A DNA stretch of 64,000 bases, taken from assembly GCA_029260375.1 (NCBI GenBank), contig JAJDDI010000068.1, positions 120,785 to 184,784 on the forward strand. The letters are read 5' to 3'. This stretch comes from Phycisphaerales bacterium. Its GTDB lineage: Bacteria > Planctomycetota > Phycisphaerae > Phycisphaerales > UBA1924. The translations under genes were made by a program, and so were the position numbers. Positions 18,230 through 28,529 of this stretch are shown here, piece after piece. Within the stretch, counting starts at the first letter, position 1. Every line of letters begins with the position of its first letter. The notes beneath the pieces are model-generated. The model searched no databases. It had not been told where the DNA came from and saw only the letters and a list, made by a program, of their open reading frames with translations.

Positions 18230-21200
18230 ATGAACACCCCCCCTCGCCGTACGTTCTCGGTCGCGGCGCCGACGCTGCTCGCTCTTGCCGTGGCGTTCGG
18301 AGTGAATGACACGGCTGTCGCTCAGCCCGGCTCCGAGCCCACGACGTCGCTCCGCTTCGGCCCGGTCCCGGGGTTCACCACCGGGCTCAACGAGGCGCCG
18401 TCGGATCTGGTGATCCCCATCGGGAACGACATCCCGTTCAGGGTTGTTCGGCGCTGGGAAGAGGGCGAGTCGGTCCACTGGGAAGGCCAGAATCTCATCT
18501 GGGCCGATGGCGAGAACGCCCTCTACGCATTCAACCAGGCTGGCGAGTTCGGCGTCGCCTGCACGATCCAGCCGGGCGGGCAGCGCATCGAGTGCGCCGT
18601 CGCGGTGCGCGACATCGAGCCCCAAGACCTGGCGTTCACGTTCGAGACCGAGGAGTGGCTGCCCAACGTCCCGGAAGAAGCATCAAACGAGCAGACCGTG
18701 GACCGCTACTTTCACCCCGACTCGATCGCCTCTGTGCAGTGGCTCGCCCAGGACCAGCTCGTGACCTCGACCGGGAAGGCGGTCCGACTGTCGGCCCGGG
18801 CGGTCGCCCCGCACGGGCCCGGGAACATCCGCCGACCGGGTGTGCGCGTCGATGGCCCGCCATCGCGTGAGTCTGCGTTGATCGAGTGGCGAGTCGATGG
18901 CCAGGCGGTGGGCGTCGCCGAGACATCGTTCAGCTCGCTGCTCCCCGGCGTCCACAGCGTTGAGGTCGGCCCACCCGGCCTCGCCAGCGCATTTACGCTC
19001 ACCACGTACGATATCGAGATCACCTCCGACTGGCCGTACGACAGCCCGCCCGAGCGGGCGCCGGTCACCTACCACGCGACCACGGACCCGCCCGGGTTCG
19101 AGCACCTGGTGACCTGGCTCGCCTCGACCAAGTCGGGCGCCGCCGAGCCGACTATCGGGCGCGGCGCGTCCTTCACGACGACCTTCACCGACACGCTCGG
19201 CGCTCACGAGGAGCACGGGCGTTGGCGCTGGGTCGGTGTGCGGGGAGACGACCGTTCGATCGGGATCGACGAGATCCGCAAGCAAGAGAAGCGGTGCGCA
19301 TGCTGCGATGACCCAGGCCAGAACCTCGTCGCCTCGGATCCGTCATGCCCCTCCGCCGGGACCGACTTCAGCGGCAACCCGGTGTATCTCTTCTCGGGCG
19401 AGAAGTTCGAGAGGGTCATCGATCTCCGCATTCCCGGTCTCGGGAACAATGACTTCATCTGGGCCCGCAAGTACCGGTCCAAGATCGGCCCCAATACCGC
19501 CCAGGGCAACGGCTGGGATTGCTCGTACAACATCTCGGTCGCGCCGTTCGATGACCACCTCGTCCTCTTCGACGGCAACACGCGCCAGGACGTCTACGTG
19601 CTCCGTGCTGACGGGTCATGGTCCGCCGAGGGCTTCTACCGCCGATTCACCCAGGAACTGGACGGCACGCTCCGCCTCACATTCGCGGACCAGGGGTTCT
19701 GGACGTTCTCGGCGCTCGACGAACCGGTTGCGCCGGGCGTGATCACCTCGATCGTCGATCGGAACGGCAACGCTCTCGCCTTCGAGTACGACGGGCTCGG
19801 GCGCCTGAGCCGCGTGATCGACTCACTCGACCGGCCCATCGATATCGCCTACAACGGCGCCGGGTTCGTCGCGTCCGTCACAGACTTTGCGAACCGCTCA
19901 GTCCGGTACACCTACTACGAGGACGGGGACGCCGGGGGCTCGGCGGGCGACCTCAAATCCGTCACGACGCCGAGCGTTTTCCCGGAGGCAGACTTCCCCA
20001 TCCCGCCCGGGCACGACTACCTGGACGGCAAGACCACGGTCTACACCTACACCACCGGGTTCATCGACGACCGCCTCAACCACAACCTCACGAGCATCAC
20101 GGACCCGAAGGGCCAGACCTACCTCCAGGTCTCGTACTCCTCCACACAGAACCCCGCGGACGTGCAGTTCGACCGCGTCGCCCGCGAGGTCTGGGGGAAC
20201 CCGGGCGACGTGATCGACTTCCGGTACGACGTGATGGCGCCGATCGAGGCCAACAACTTCGCGACGACTCGCGTCGTGGTCAATGACCGCGTTGGAAATG
20301 TGAAGGAATACTTCTATAACGAGAACAACCTCAACGTCATCTTCCGCGAGTACACCGGGCGGTGGGACCCGAACGCTCCGACAACCGCCTCGGACCTCGG
20401 GTCGCCTGATGTTCCCCGTCTTCGCCCGAGCGATCCAGCGTTCTTCGAGACGCGGTACGAGTACGACGTCAACGACCTGCCCCTGAGCATCCTCTCCCCG
20501 AACGGCAATGAGACAGTCTACATATACGACTCCGGAAACGAAGACCCGAGGATGCGCTCGAACGTGCTGATGAAATGCCGCACGCCCGGCCCGCTGTCGG
20601 GCGACCAGGGCATGATCTGTGAGACCTTCGAGTACCTCGACGATTTCGGCGGCTGCTGCGGCTTCAACTTCGTCACCCGCCACACCGACGCCCGGGGCAA
20701 CGTCACGCAGCACACCTACGACCCCGTCACGGGCAACCGCCTGCACACGACCCACCGCGACGGCGGCCAGGAGGACCTCACTTACAACGCCTTCGGTCAG
20801 GTGACCTCCCACACGCTGCCTGACAACGGCAGCGCGCACAGACGCACCGACGCCTTCACCTACCACGCCGCCGGCCCCCAGCGCAGCTACCTCAAGGACC
20901 ACATCATCGATCAGGGCGGCTTTGCGCTCACGACGACGAACGAGTACGACCTCGTCGGCAACGTCATCCGCACAATCGACCCGCGCGGGCACGACACGCT
21001 CTTCATCCGCAACCAGCTCAATCAGGTCGTCCGCTCGGTCTCACGCGAGGTCGAGATCGGGGGCCCGCGGTACGAGCGAGACACGCTCTACGACCCCAAC
21101 GACAACGTCGTCCGCACCGACATCCAGAACGTTGACGAGACCGGCGCTCTGCAACCCAACACCCACTTCTCCACGATCTACGAGTATGAGATCCTCAACT

Positions 21201-24200
21201 ACCTCGTGCGACAGTGTGAAGAGGCCGGCGAGTACACGGGCGCCTTCGCTGGCACGCCAGAGATTCCGCTGTGCGATGGCCTTCCGCAAGACGAGTTCAT
21301 CACCACCGAGTTCGCCTACGACGCCAACCGCAACCGCACGCTCGTCCGCTACGCCGAGGCCGTCGAAGGTCGGCAGCCAACCAATACCCAGACCACCATC
21401 TACGACGAGCGGGACCTGATATTTCGGACGACCCGCGCCGCCGGGGACCCGCTCGCCTCCACCGATCAGTACGACTACGACGCCAACAAGAACACCGTCC
21501 GCACGATCCGCGGCCTGGAAGACGCAATGCCGCGCGTCACCACGTCCACCTACGACGGTTACGACCGGCGCACCGCTTCGACGGACCCAATGGGCAATGT
21601 TTCCCGGTACCACTACGACCCAAACAGCAATCTCGGCGGGGAGATCGGCCCCGAGAGCCCGGGCTCGCTCAACCCCTTCGCGATGCAGACCTCGGGCGAG
21701 CTGATCGATGTCGAGGGGAGCGCGGCCAACATCCGCCTCTCCGAATCCATGGCTCTGTACGACTCCATGGACCGCCCCGTACGCCATGACACCCGGTTCT
21801 TCGATACCCAGACCCAGGCCCCCATCCTCGACGGCCTCTCGACCACGCTCACGCAGTGGAGCCAGAACTCCCAGGTTGTACGGGTCACCAACGACAACAA
21901 CCACGCCTCTTTCATCGCCTACGACACCGCCAACCGCGTCCGAGTCGAGACAGATGCTCTCAGCAACACGGTTGAGTTCACCTATGACAGCAACTCGAAC
22001 GTCGTCCTCCTGACCGAGACCGAGCGATCCGACCTCGGGTCGCTCGACCAGATCTTCTCCACGGCCCTCACCTACGACGGGCTCGACCGCACGACCTCGA
22101 CCGTCGACAACGTCGGCAACCTCAACACCTCGCTCTACGACTCGCGCGACAACCTCACCGTCACCGACGACGCCCTCAACCACCGGTCGCGCTACGTCTA
22201 CGACGGCATCAACCGCCTCGTCGCGACCGTTTACGACCTCAACGACGACGGCGCGGCGCCCGACGCTCCCTCCGACGACTGCGAGTCGCAGAACGCCGAG
22301 CCGGACATCGTCACCCGGCAAACTTGGGACGACACCTCACGCCTCACCTCCCAGACCGACGACAACGCCAACGTCACGCACTACGCCTACGACGCGCTCA
22401 ACCGCATGACAAGCGAGACCTACGCCGACGGGACGGTCCATCTCTACGCCCACGACGTCCACGACAACCGCACGCACACCATGGATGCCAATCTCAGCCA
22501 GACCGAGTGCGTCTTCGACCTCAACAACCGCCAGATCATCCGGACGATCATGCCCGGGCCGACGGTCTCGGACGACACCACGTTCGAGGTCTATACGTAC
22601 GACGGCCTCTCCAGGGTCGTGGAAGCCGCGGACGACGACTCGGTCGTCGTCCGCGCCCACGATTCCCTCTCGGACGTCACGAGCGAGTCCCTCAACGGGC
22701 AGACCACTGCCTGTGACTACGACGGCGTCGGCAACCAGACCCGCTGCGTCTACCCCAGCGGTCGCACCATCGACTGCACGTTCGACGAGCTCGAACGCAT
22801 GCAGGTCGTCTCGGACGCCTCGACCGGCCTGATCGCCGAGTACGACTTCATCGGCCCGGGGCGCGTCGAGCGGCGCACGTACGGGAACGACACCCAGACC
22901 GACTACAGGTACGACGGCTTCACCGGCGCCCCCGTCATCGCGGGCGACCACGGCGTCAAGCGCATCGTCCAAACCTCCCACACCCGCACCGGTGACGCCG
23001 GCGTCATCGACGACCGGACATACACCTGGGACAAGATGTTCAACAAGACCCGCCGCGAGGACACCCGCGCGGGCGGGCCCCGCCTACGCCACGACTACAC
23101 CTACGACGCCATCTACCGCCTCGAGCACACCGTCGTCACCGACCAGACCGACCCGCTAGACCCCGTCCAGGTCCGCGACACCTGGTACACGCTCGACGGC
23201 GTCGGCAACCGCATCGAGGTGATGGGCGACATCGACCCGGGACCGTACGCCATGGACCCGACCGTACCCGACCCCGCGGACTGCCAGGTGAACCAGTACA
23301 CCCAGACCCCGTTCGACAGCCGCGAGTACGACGAGAACGGCAACCTCGTCCGCATCCTTGCCCTCACGGGCGATCTCGATGGCAGCGGCGCCATTGACTT
23401 TGCAGACCTCCAGGCCCTGCTCTCTCACCTCGAGCGGGACCCGCTCGCAGCGGGGGGGATTGCACGGGGAGGACCGGGGCGGGCCGACGTCAACGCCGAC
23501 GGGCAGGTTGACGCTCTCGATGTTCAGAACCTGATCGATCAGATGCTGAACACGCCCGCCCCGGGATCCCCCGGCCAGCGCGCCGCCGCCAGCGCCGAGA
23601 TCATGTACGACTACCGCAACCAGATGGTCGAGTTCGACGACCTCGCCCTGGGGCAGCGCCACACCTACGCCTACGACGCCCTGGGACGGCGCATCCGCCG
23701 GACCGTGGACGCCGACGGCGCCGACACCGGACCCGACGAGACCCGCTACTTTTACTGCGGCTGGCAGGTCAAGGAAGAGCAGGACGCCTCAGGAACCGAG
23801 ACCGCGACATACGTCTACGGGCTCTACATCGACGAGGCGTTGACCATGCGCCGCGCCGGGAGCGACTTATACTACCACACCGACGAGCTCTACAACGTAA
23901 TGGCGCTGACGAACGGCGCGGGCGCTGTCGTCGAGCGGTACGAGTACGCGGACTACGGGCAGCCGGTCGACCCCGATGACGCGGCGGTGACGATCGAGGC
24001 GCCGGGTGATCCGTCTGGCGTGGAGAATCCGTACCTGTTTACCGGACGCCGGTTTGATCCGGAGACGGGGTGGTTCTACTACAGGACGCGGTATCTCGAT
24101 CCGACGGCGGGAAGGTTCACGACCCGCGACACTATCGGGACCTGGGGCGACCCCATCAGCCTGGGCAACCCAGGAACCTATGCCGCCAACAATGCGTGGA

Positions 24201-24559
24201 CAAATGGCGACTCGTTTGGCGAAAAGTGCGAAGGCCCGTGCACAGCCACAAAGGAAGTGAAGAGGACATGGACAAAAAAGAAGATGTCCAGAAAAACCTG
24301 CCAGAATGAAGCCGAAGAAACACGAAAGAAACCACGGAAGACTCGCAAGAACCAAGCCAAATCTGACGCCGAACAGGGAGCAGAGAGTGATGCGGACGCC
24401 GCTTGCACTAAGAAAAAGACCGAGAAATGCTGCCTCTGTGTTGGCAAAATAACAGAGAGTAAGTACAAGACAAAACCATATAGGATTAAGGGCACAAGAA
24501 AGTGCGCCTTCGTGTGGACCGCCACATACGAAGGAACCTGTGAGGAGTTCGCAGATTAG
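18230..24559 (+). CDS. Giant Rhs/YD-repeat protein with embedded dockerin and Lys/Cys-rich tip
   Basis: A 2109-residue secreted shell protein of the Rhs (YD-repeat) family. A signal peptide covers residues 1-33. The N-terminal region of about 360 residues is unique, with a CACCDDP cysteine cluster near its end. Residues from about 400 to 1700 are YD repeats (for example NGNALAFEYDGLGRL), which form a hollow beta shell in known relatives. An insertion at about 1715-1775 is a type I dockerin-like pair of calcium loops (DLDGSGAIDFADL and DVNADGQVDALDV). The Rhs core motif (YLFTGRRFDPETGWFYYRTRYLDP) lies at about 1937-1960 and ends at GRFTTRDTIG. The last 140 residues are different: Lys-rich, nine cysteines, lower GC. 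This is where polymorphic toxin domains sit in the family, but I do not recognise a toxin fold. No immunity gene is evident downstream. Confidence 0.9.
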   Translation: MNTPPRRTFSVAAPTLLALAVAFGVNDTAVAQPGSEPTTSLRFGPVPGFTTGLNEAPSDLVIPIGNDIPFRVVRRWEEGESVHWEGQNLIWADGENALYAFNQAGEFGVACTIQPGGQRIECAVAVRDIEPQDLAFTFETEEWLPNVPEEASNEQTVDRYFHPDSIASVQWLAQDQLVTSTGKAVRLSARAVAPHGPGNIRRPGVRVDGPPSRESALIEWRVDGQAVGVAETSFSSLLPGVHSVEVGPPGLASAFTLTTYDIEITSDWPYDSPPERAPVTYHATTDPPGFEHLVTWLASTKSGAAEPTIGRGASFTTTFTDTLGAHEEHGRWRWVGVRGDDRSIGIDEIRKQEKRCACCDDPGQNLVASDPSCPSAGTDFSGNPVYLFSGEKFERVIDLRIPGLGNNDFIWARKYRSKIGPNTAQGNGWDCSYNISVAPFDDHLVLFDGNTRQDVYVLRADGSWSAEGFYRRFTQELDGTLRLTFADQGFWTFSALDEPVAPGVITSIVDRNGNALAFEYDGLGRLSRVIDSLDRPIDIAYNGAGFVASVTDFANRSVRYTYYEDGDAGGSAGDLKSVTTPSVFPEADFPIPPGHDYLDGKTTVYTYTTGFIDDRLNHNLTSITDPKGQTYLQVSYSSTQNPADVQFDRVAREVWGNPGDVIDFRYDVMAPIEANNFATTRVVVNDRVGNVKEYFYNENNLNVIFREYTGRWDPNAPTTASDLGSPDVPRLRPSDPAFFETRYEYDVNDLPLSILSPNGNETVYIYDSGNEDPRMRSNVLMKCRTPGPLSGDQGMICETFEYLDDFGGCCGFNFVTRHTDARGNVTQHTYDPVTGNRLHTTHRDGGQEDLTYNAFGQVTSHTLPDNGSAHRRTDAFTYHAAGPQRSYLKDHIIDQGGFALTTTNEYDLVGNVIRTIDPRGHDTLFIRNQLNQVVRSVSREVEIGGPRYERDTLYDPNDNVVRTDIQNVDETGALQPNTHFSTIYEYEILNYLVRQCEEAGEYTGAFAGTPEIPLCDGLPQDEFITTEFAYDANRNRTLVRYAEAVEGRQPTNTQTTIYDERDLIFRTTRAAGDPLASTDQYDYDANKNTVRTIRGLEDAMPRVTTSTYDGYDRRTASTDPMGNVSRYHYDPNSNLGGEIGPESPGSLNPFAMQTSGELIDVEGSAANIRLSESMALYDSMDRPVRHDTRFFDTQTQAPILDGLSTTLTQWSQNSQVVRVTNDNNHASFIAYDTANRVRVETDALSNTVEFTYDSNSNVVLLTETERSDLGSLDQIFSTALTYDGLDRTTSTVDNVGNLNTSLYDSRDNLTVTDDALNHRSRYVYDGINRLVATVYDLNDDGAAPDAPSDDCESQNAEPDIVTRQTWDDTSRLTSQTDDNANVTHYAYDALNRMTSETYADGTVHLYAHDVHDNRTHTMDANLSQTECVFDLNNRQIIRTIMPGPTVSDDTTFEVYTYDGLSRVVEAADDDSVVVRAHDSLSDVTSESLNGQTTACDYDGVGNQTRCVYPSGRTIDCTFDELERMQVVSDASTGLIAEYDFIGPGRVERRTYGNDTQTDYRYDGFTGAPVIAGDHGVKRIVQTSHTRTGDAGVIDDRTYTWDKMFNKTRREDTRAGGPRLRHDYTYDAIYRLEHTVVTDQTDPLDPVQVRDTWYTLDGVGNRIEVMGDIDPGPYAMDPTVPDPADCQVNQYTQTPFDSREYDENGNLVRILALTGDLDGSGAIDFADLQALLSHLERDPLAAGGIARGGPGRADVNADGQVDALDVQNLIDQMLNTPAPGSPGQRAAASAEIMYDYRNQMVEFDDLALGQRHTYAYDALGRRIRRTVDADGADTGPDETRYFYCGWQVKEEQDASGTETATYVYGLYIDEALTMRRAGSDLYYHTDELYNVMALTNGAGAVVERYEYADYGQPVDPDDAAVTIEAPGDPSGVENPYLFTGRRFDPETGWFYYRTRYLDPTAGRFTTRDTIGTWGDPISLGNPGTYAANNAWTNGDSFGEKCEGPCTATKEVKRTWTKKKMSRKTCQNEAEETRKKPRKTRKNQAKSDAEQGAESDADAACTKKKTEKCCLCVGKITESKYKTKPYRIKGTRKCAFVWTATYEGTCEEFAD

Positions 24560-24702
24560 CCAGATGCCGTGAACGCGCGCAGCTTCTCGACGTACCGATT
24601 CTCAAACTCAGGGCCAAATCGAATCAGGAACTTTCAAGGTACATCGCACAGTGTGGCCAACAAGGGTCCTCGCTCAGAGATACAGCGAAGAAGGAGAGCA
24701 TC

Positions 24703-24857
24703 ATGAGTTTCCGACAACCACTCACCACCCTCACCGCCCCCGCCGTCGCCCTCGTCGGTGACGAATTCACCCAGACCCTCGACGCGCCTGGTTCGACTTC
24801 GGTGGCCCCATCGGCATCATCAACTTCCTCGGCAACCCCTTCGGCGGCAACGGCTAG
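24703..24857 (+). pseudogene. Frameshifted small secreted-protein gene
   Basis: ATG 24703 opens a hydrophobic start (SFRQPLTTLTAPAVALVGDEF) in a GAAGGAGAGC context. Near 24786 the sense shifts into another frame, which then reads WFDFGGPIGIINFLGNPFGGNG to a TAG at 24855-24857. The Gly/Phe/Asn-rich second half looks far more protein-like than the original frame over the same bases. A one- or two-base indel near 24786 would restore a protein of about 50 residues. No family is recognised. Confidence 0.5.
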
Positions 24858-24893
24858 GGCTCCGTTCCCCCACTCCAATGATTCGGGACTGCG

Positions 24894-27257
24894 CTAGGGT
24901 GCCGCTGAACCCAGCGCCTCGAGCGCTGTCACCGCCTCGACATACCGCCGATCGCTCTCGCCGAAGACGAACAGACCGTCTCGGGCTTGGGTCAGGCGCT
25001 CCCGGGCCTCTTCGGTTCGACCGAGCTCGGCGAGCGCCCGTCCCAGGTCCGCGCTGTAGACCCAGCGCTGCCATCGCTCTGGGTACTGGCGTTCCATCCC
25101 TTCCGCCGCAAACCGGAGCGCCGCCGCGCCCTCACCCGCCCGCCCTTGTGCCACCAGTGCCCTCCCGAGCGAGTTCTCGACCCGCAAACTGCTCGGGTGA
25201 TCGTCCCTGAGATTGCGTCTGAACGTTCGCAGCGCGAGGCGGAGCAACTCTTCGGCCTCCGCGGGCTCTCCGAAGCCGAGCTTGGCCTCTGCCATCATCT
25301 CACGCAGAATCGCGAACTCGTTGATCGACCAGATCGCCCCCTTGTGGGACCGCATCTCTCTGATCGCCCAGAGTTCTCCGGCGAGATCGAGCCCCTCGCC
25401 AGCGGACTCGGGACCACCCTCGACCAGAATCCTGGCGAGCGTGATCTTCGCTATGAGCACGGTCCACTGCTCATCGGGCGGGTTGACACCCTCGAGAGCC
25501 GTCGAGGCGAGCTCGGGGATGACCTCACGCAGCGCCCGCGCGCTCAGCCAGGGACGACCAAGGTCGCTCCAGCACTGCGCCTCGATCACGCGGAGCTTCG
25601 CACGTTGAATACGGATCGGCCTGGCCTCACCGATCGTCATCCCACTGAGATCGGTCGTCTCGCTCTCGCGCGCGTTCCGAACGAGCCGCTCGGCCTGCCA
25701 CGGATCACCCGAGAGGCGGACCGCGTCCGCGTGCATGCCCGCGATCCGAAGCTTCCTCGGCGCCGTCGAGGTCCCGGTCTCTTCCAGCAGCTCACCCGCG
25801 CGCACGTACATCAGATCGGCCTCGCGCGCATCGCCGAACCTCATCAATCGGTCCGCCGAGAGTTCACACAGGCGCATTGTCATGTCTGAGCGCAGCCTCG
25901 TCCGCCCGCCCAACCATGGGACGAGCAGGTGAGCCTCCGCCCGGTGCCTCACCCTCGCCTCGGCATCCGCGGTCAGTGGCAGGTCCACCGCGAGTCCGAA
26001 CGCCAGATCGCGCATCTTGATCTGGCGCTGCGTCTCCCTCCACTGCCACGCCACGCCACCGGCTCCGATTCCGATCGCAAGAAGAACTCCGCACATCGCG
26101 CCCACGAGCGCCCTGTTTCGACGCGTAAACGCGCGAGTCTGATAGATCACAGAGGGCGGCCTCGCAAGAACCGCCTCGCGCGTGACGCACCGGCGAAGGT
26201 CCGCCGCAAAGTCCGACGCCGCCCCGTAGCGCAGCGACTTGTCCCGCGCCATCGCCTTGGCGACAACGGTCTCGATGTCCCCACGCAGTCGTCGATCGAC
26301 CCGCCCTAGCGCTGCGGGCGTCTGTTCCTCCATCGCGCGGATCGCCGCGACAAGTCCCGACCCCTGGATATCAAACGCGGCATGCCCGGACAGGGCCTCG
26401 TACGCCATCACACCCAGCGCATACACGTCTGAGCGCGTGTCCGGTGTCCCGCTCGCGTTTCTCAGTTGCTCCGGGCTCATGTAGACGAGCGTGCCGAGAA
26501 GGTCCGTCTCGGATGTGCGCATCGTCGCGAGCGTCAGGGCGTCGATCTCGCCAGCGACACCAAAGTCGATAATCCGGGGCTGGCCGACCTCGTCGACCAG
26601 CACATTGGACGGCTTGAGATCGCGGTGGATCACCCCCTTTTGATGTGCATGATGGGCCGCATCACACACTCTGGCGAGCAGCTCTAGGCGTTCCTTGATC
26701 GAGAGCGCGTGACGCCGGATGTAGTCCGAAATCGGCAATCCAGAAACGAGTTCCATGGCAAAGAAAGGGCGTTTGCCGCTTGGCGAATCGACCACGCCCG
26801 CCCCATAGATCTGGGCGATTCCTGCGTGCTTGAGGCGAGCCAAGAACGTAGACTCCTGCTCAAAGCGGCGCAACCCGGCCGGCGACACGGCTTCAGGACG
26901 CATGACCTTCAGCGCCACGTCTCGCGGGGGAAAGTTCTGACGAGCCCGGTAGACGATGCCCATGCCTCCACGCCCGAGCTCACTGAGAATCTCGAACTGC
27001 CCGACCTTGTCTCCGACGTCAAACATCTCCTCGTCGGCAACCAGACGCGCCGCCATGCATGCAAGTCCGTCGGGACCGAGAATTGAAGCCATGTCACCGG
27101 CCGCATCCTCCGTCAGCATCCTCTTCACTTCCGCGATCACCACGGGCTCGCAGGAGCAGCCAGCAAGTAACGCCTCTCGATCCGACGGCTCAGCGTGAAG
27201 CGCCTCATCAAAGAGCGACTTGATCGTGACCCATTGCTCCGGTGTTGGCGTCTTCAT
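24894..27257 (-). CDS. Membrane Ser/Thr protein kinase with TPR-like region (pair 1)
   Basis: Hanks-type kinase of 787 residues. The catalytic domain covers residues 86-360: the Gly-rich loop GRGGMG (95-100), K117 in VALKV, HRDLKPSN at 211-218, the DFG motif at 231-233 and SPEQ in the activation segment. A single membrane helix lies at about 384-405. The rest, probably outside the cytoplasm, is helical with TPR-like repeats. The N-terminal 80 residues match the small helical domain common on planctomycete kinases of this kind. The gene lies 18 bases after an ECF sigma gene on the same strand, which suggests that kinase and sigma factor act together. All catalytic residues are intact. The substrate is unknown. 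Confidence 0.93.
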   Translation of the reverse strand: MKTPTPEQWVTIKSLFDEALHAEPSDREALLAGCSCEPVVIAEVKRMLTEDAAGDMASILGPDGLACMAARLVADEEMFDVGDKVGQFEILSELGRGGMGIVYRARQNFPPRDVALKVMRPEAVSPAGLRRFEQESTFLARLKHAGIAQIYGAGVVDSPSGKRPFFAMELVSGLPISDYIRRHALSIKERLELLARVCDAAHHAHQKGVIHRDLKPSNVLVDEVGQPRIIDFGVAGEIDALTLATMRTSETDLLGTLVYMSPEQLRNASGTPDTRSDVYALGVMAYEALSGHAAFDIQGSGLVAAIRAMEEQTPAALGRVDRRLRGDIETVVAKAMARDKSLRYGAASDFAADLRRCVTREAVLARPPSVIYQTRAFTRRNRALVGAMCGVLLAIGIGAGGVAWQWRETQRQIKMRDLAFGLAVDLPLTADAEARVRHRAEAHLLVPWLGGRTRLRSDMTMRLCELSADRLMRFGDAREADLMYVRAGELLEETGTSTAPRKLRIAGMHADAVRLSGDPWQAERLVRNARESETTDLSGMTIGEARPIRIQRAKLRVIEAQCWSDLGRPWLSARALREVIPELASTALEGVNPPDEQWTVLIAKITLARILVEGGPESAGEGLDLAGELWAIREMRSHKGAIWSINEFAILREMMAEAKLGFGEPAEAEELLRLALRTFRRNLRDDHPSSLRVENSLGRALVAQGRAGEGAAALRFAAEGMERQYPERWQRWVYSADLGRALAELGRTEEARERLTQARDGLFVFGESDRRYVEAVTALEALGSAAP

Positions 27258-27275
27258 CGCTTTGTCCGCTATGGC

Positions 27276-27818
27276 TCATCCGTCGAGCGGTTCGCCCTTA
27301 ATCTGCGCGAGCAGCCAGGCACGGGCCGATCTCCATTCACGCTCTGCCGTTCGCGTGGATATGCCGAGCAACTCGCTGGCCTGTTTGTTGGTCAAGCACC
27401 CGAAGAACCGGAGCTCGACGATTCGCGCCTGAGTTGGGTCCATGCTCGCAAGACGGCGCATCGCATCATCCAGCGCGATGATATCGATCGGATTTGTCTC
27501 CGCTTCCACGGCGCTGAGCGTCACGGACACCCGCCCCCGTCCCCGTTTGACCGCACCCCGGCGAACCGCGTGATCAACGAGCACGCGACGCATGACAATC
27601 GACGCGACGGCTCGGAAATGAGCTGCATCAGTCCAGTGAGCGCGTCGCTGATCGCCCAGGCGCACCCACGCCTCATGCACAAGCGCCGTCGGCGCGAGCG
27701 TGTGTCCGGCTCGTTCACTCCGCAGATATCGAGCAGCGATCGCACGCAAATCCGCATAGACCTGCTCCACCGCGTCCCCCGCACATATGACATCTGCAGG
27801 CCACTCCTCCATGAACAC
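27276..27818 (-). CDS. ECF sigma factor paired with Ser/Thr kinase (pair 1)
   Basis: Extracytoplasmic-function-type sigma factor of 180 residues. Region 2 includes TLAPTALVHEAWVRL and the DAAHFRAVASIVMRRVLVDHAVRR block, typical of the planctomycete/acidobacterial group whose genes stand next to Ser/Thr kinases. Region 4 has [10 protein letters not shown] and the helix-turn-helix NKQASELLGISTRTAEREW. No anti-sigma gene is near; the kinase gene 18 bases downstream may take that role (known association, mechanism inferred). ATG 27818 is the longest start, with ATG 27812 nearby as an alternative. Confidence 0.92.
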   Translation of the reverse strand: MFMEEWPADVICAGDAVEQVYADLRAIAARYLRSERAGHTLAPTALVHEAWVRLGDQRRAHWTDAAHFRAVASIVMRRVLVDHAVRRGAVKRGRGRVSVTLSAVEAETNPIDIIALDDAMRRLASMDPTQARIVELRFFGCLTNKQASELLGISTRTAEREWRSARAWLLAQIKGEPLDG

Positions 27819-28074
27819 AGAATATCAACGTCATCCAAGAGATTCCCGTGGTATCCCCGGATCTAACCGATAGCCCGTTTCACGCTTCAGTTCAGCCCCG
27901 AAAACAGAGATCTGTTCATCTGCGAACCGCTCAGCAGCCAGGACTCATGCGGTCGATCATCCAGGGACTGATCGAGAAGGCCATGCTCGGGCGGTAATCG
28001 ACGGTCTCGTACCCGCCTCCGTGTCACCCGACCGCCCCGCGGCTCGACGACCGTTCTTGCAAGGGCGCCCCTCA

Positions 28075-28510
28075 CGCCATGCTCAGCCCCGCATCGGCTC
28101 TTGGAAAACCTGGGGGCCTGCGCGGTGGAAGCGCCTGAGCGTGGTGAGAGTTCGACACTCGGTGAGGCAGCATCATTTGCTCATTGCGCGCATCGCATGC
28201 TCTACTGCTTGATGCTCACGCGGGCACGAAGATCTGAGGCACGCCTCAGCGTGTTCGAGCGTGTCAGTGGGGGGGCGAGAAAGCCGTAGTTCTCGTTGTA
28301 GAAAGGCCTTGCAGTTGACCTCCGTACACCAGACGAGGAGATCGCTCGCTGGTTGTGGGCGGACGAGTAAGAAACTGTGACCTCAGTACTATGAGAGTGT
28401 GCGGGCTCGGACGCCGAGTTTCCCATCGCCATTGCCAGTAGAGAGATAGGTCCGTCCAGCAGCGCAACAAAATGCGGCAAACCTCGAAAATCGGGCCGCG
28501 CCCGCAACCC
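28075..28510. repeat. Mosaic repeat, modules B and A, copy 3
   Basis: Module B (28075-28390) aligns along its length with 62330-62648. Shared blocks include GCCTGAGCGTG, CTCGGTGAG, AGCATCATT, TGTAGTTCTCGT-like text and TGACCTCCGTACACCAGAC. Module A (28391-28510) follows with ATGAGAGTGTGCGGGCTC and GAGAGATAGGTC. The same B-A junction occurs at 62648/62649. No half-tRNA is present here. The 256 bases before it (27819-28074) contain no gene. Confidence 0.75.
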
Positions 28511-28529
28511 CAGCTCTGGCCGTTCCGCC

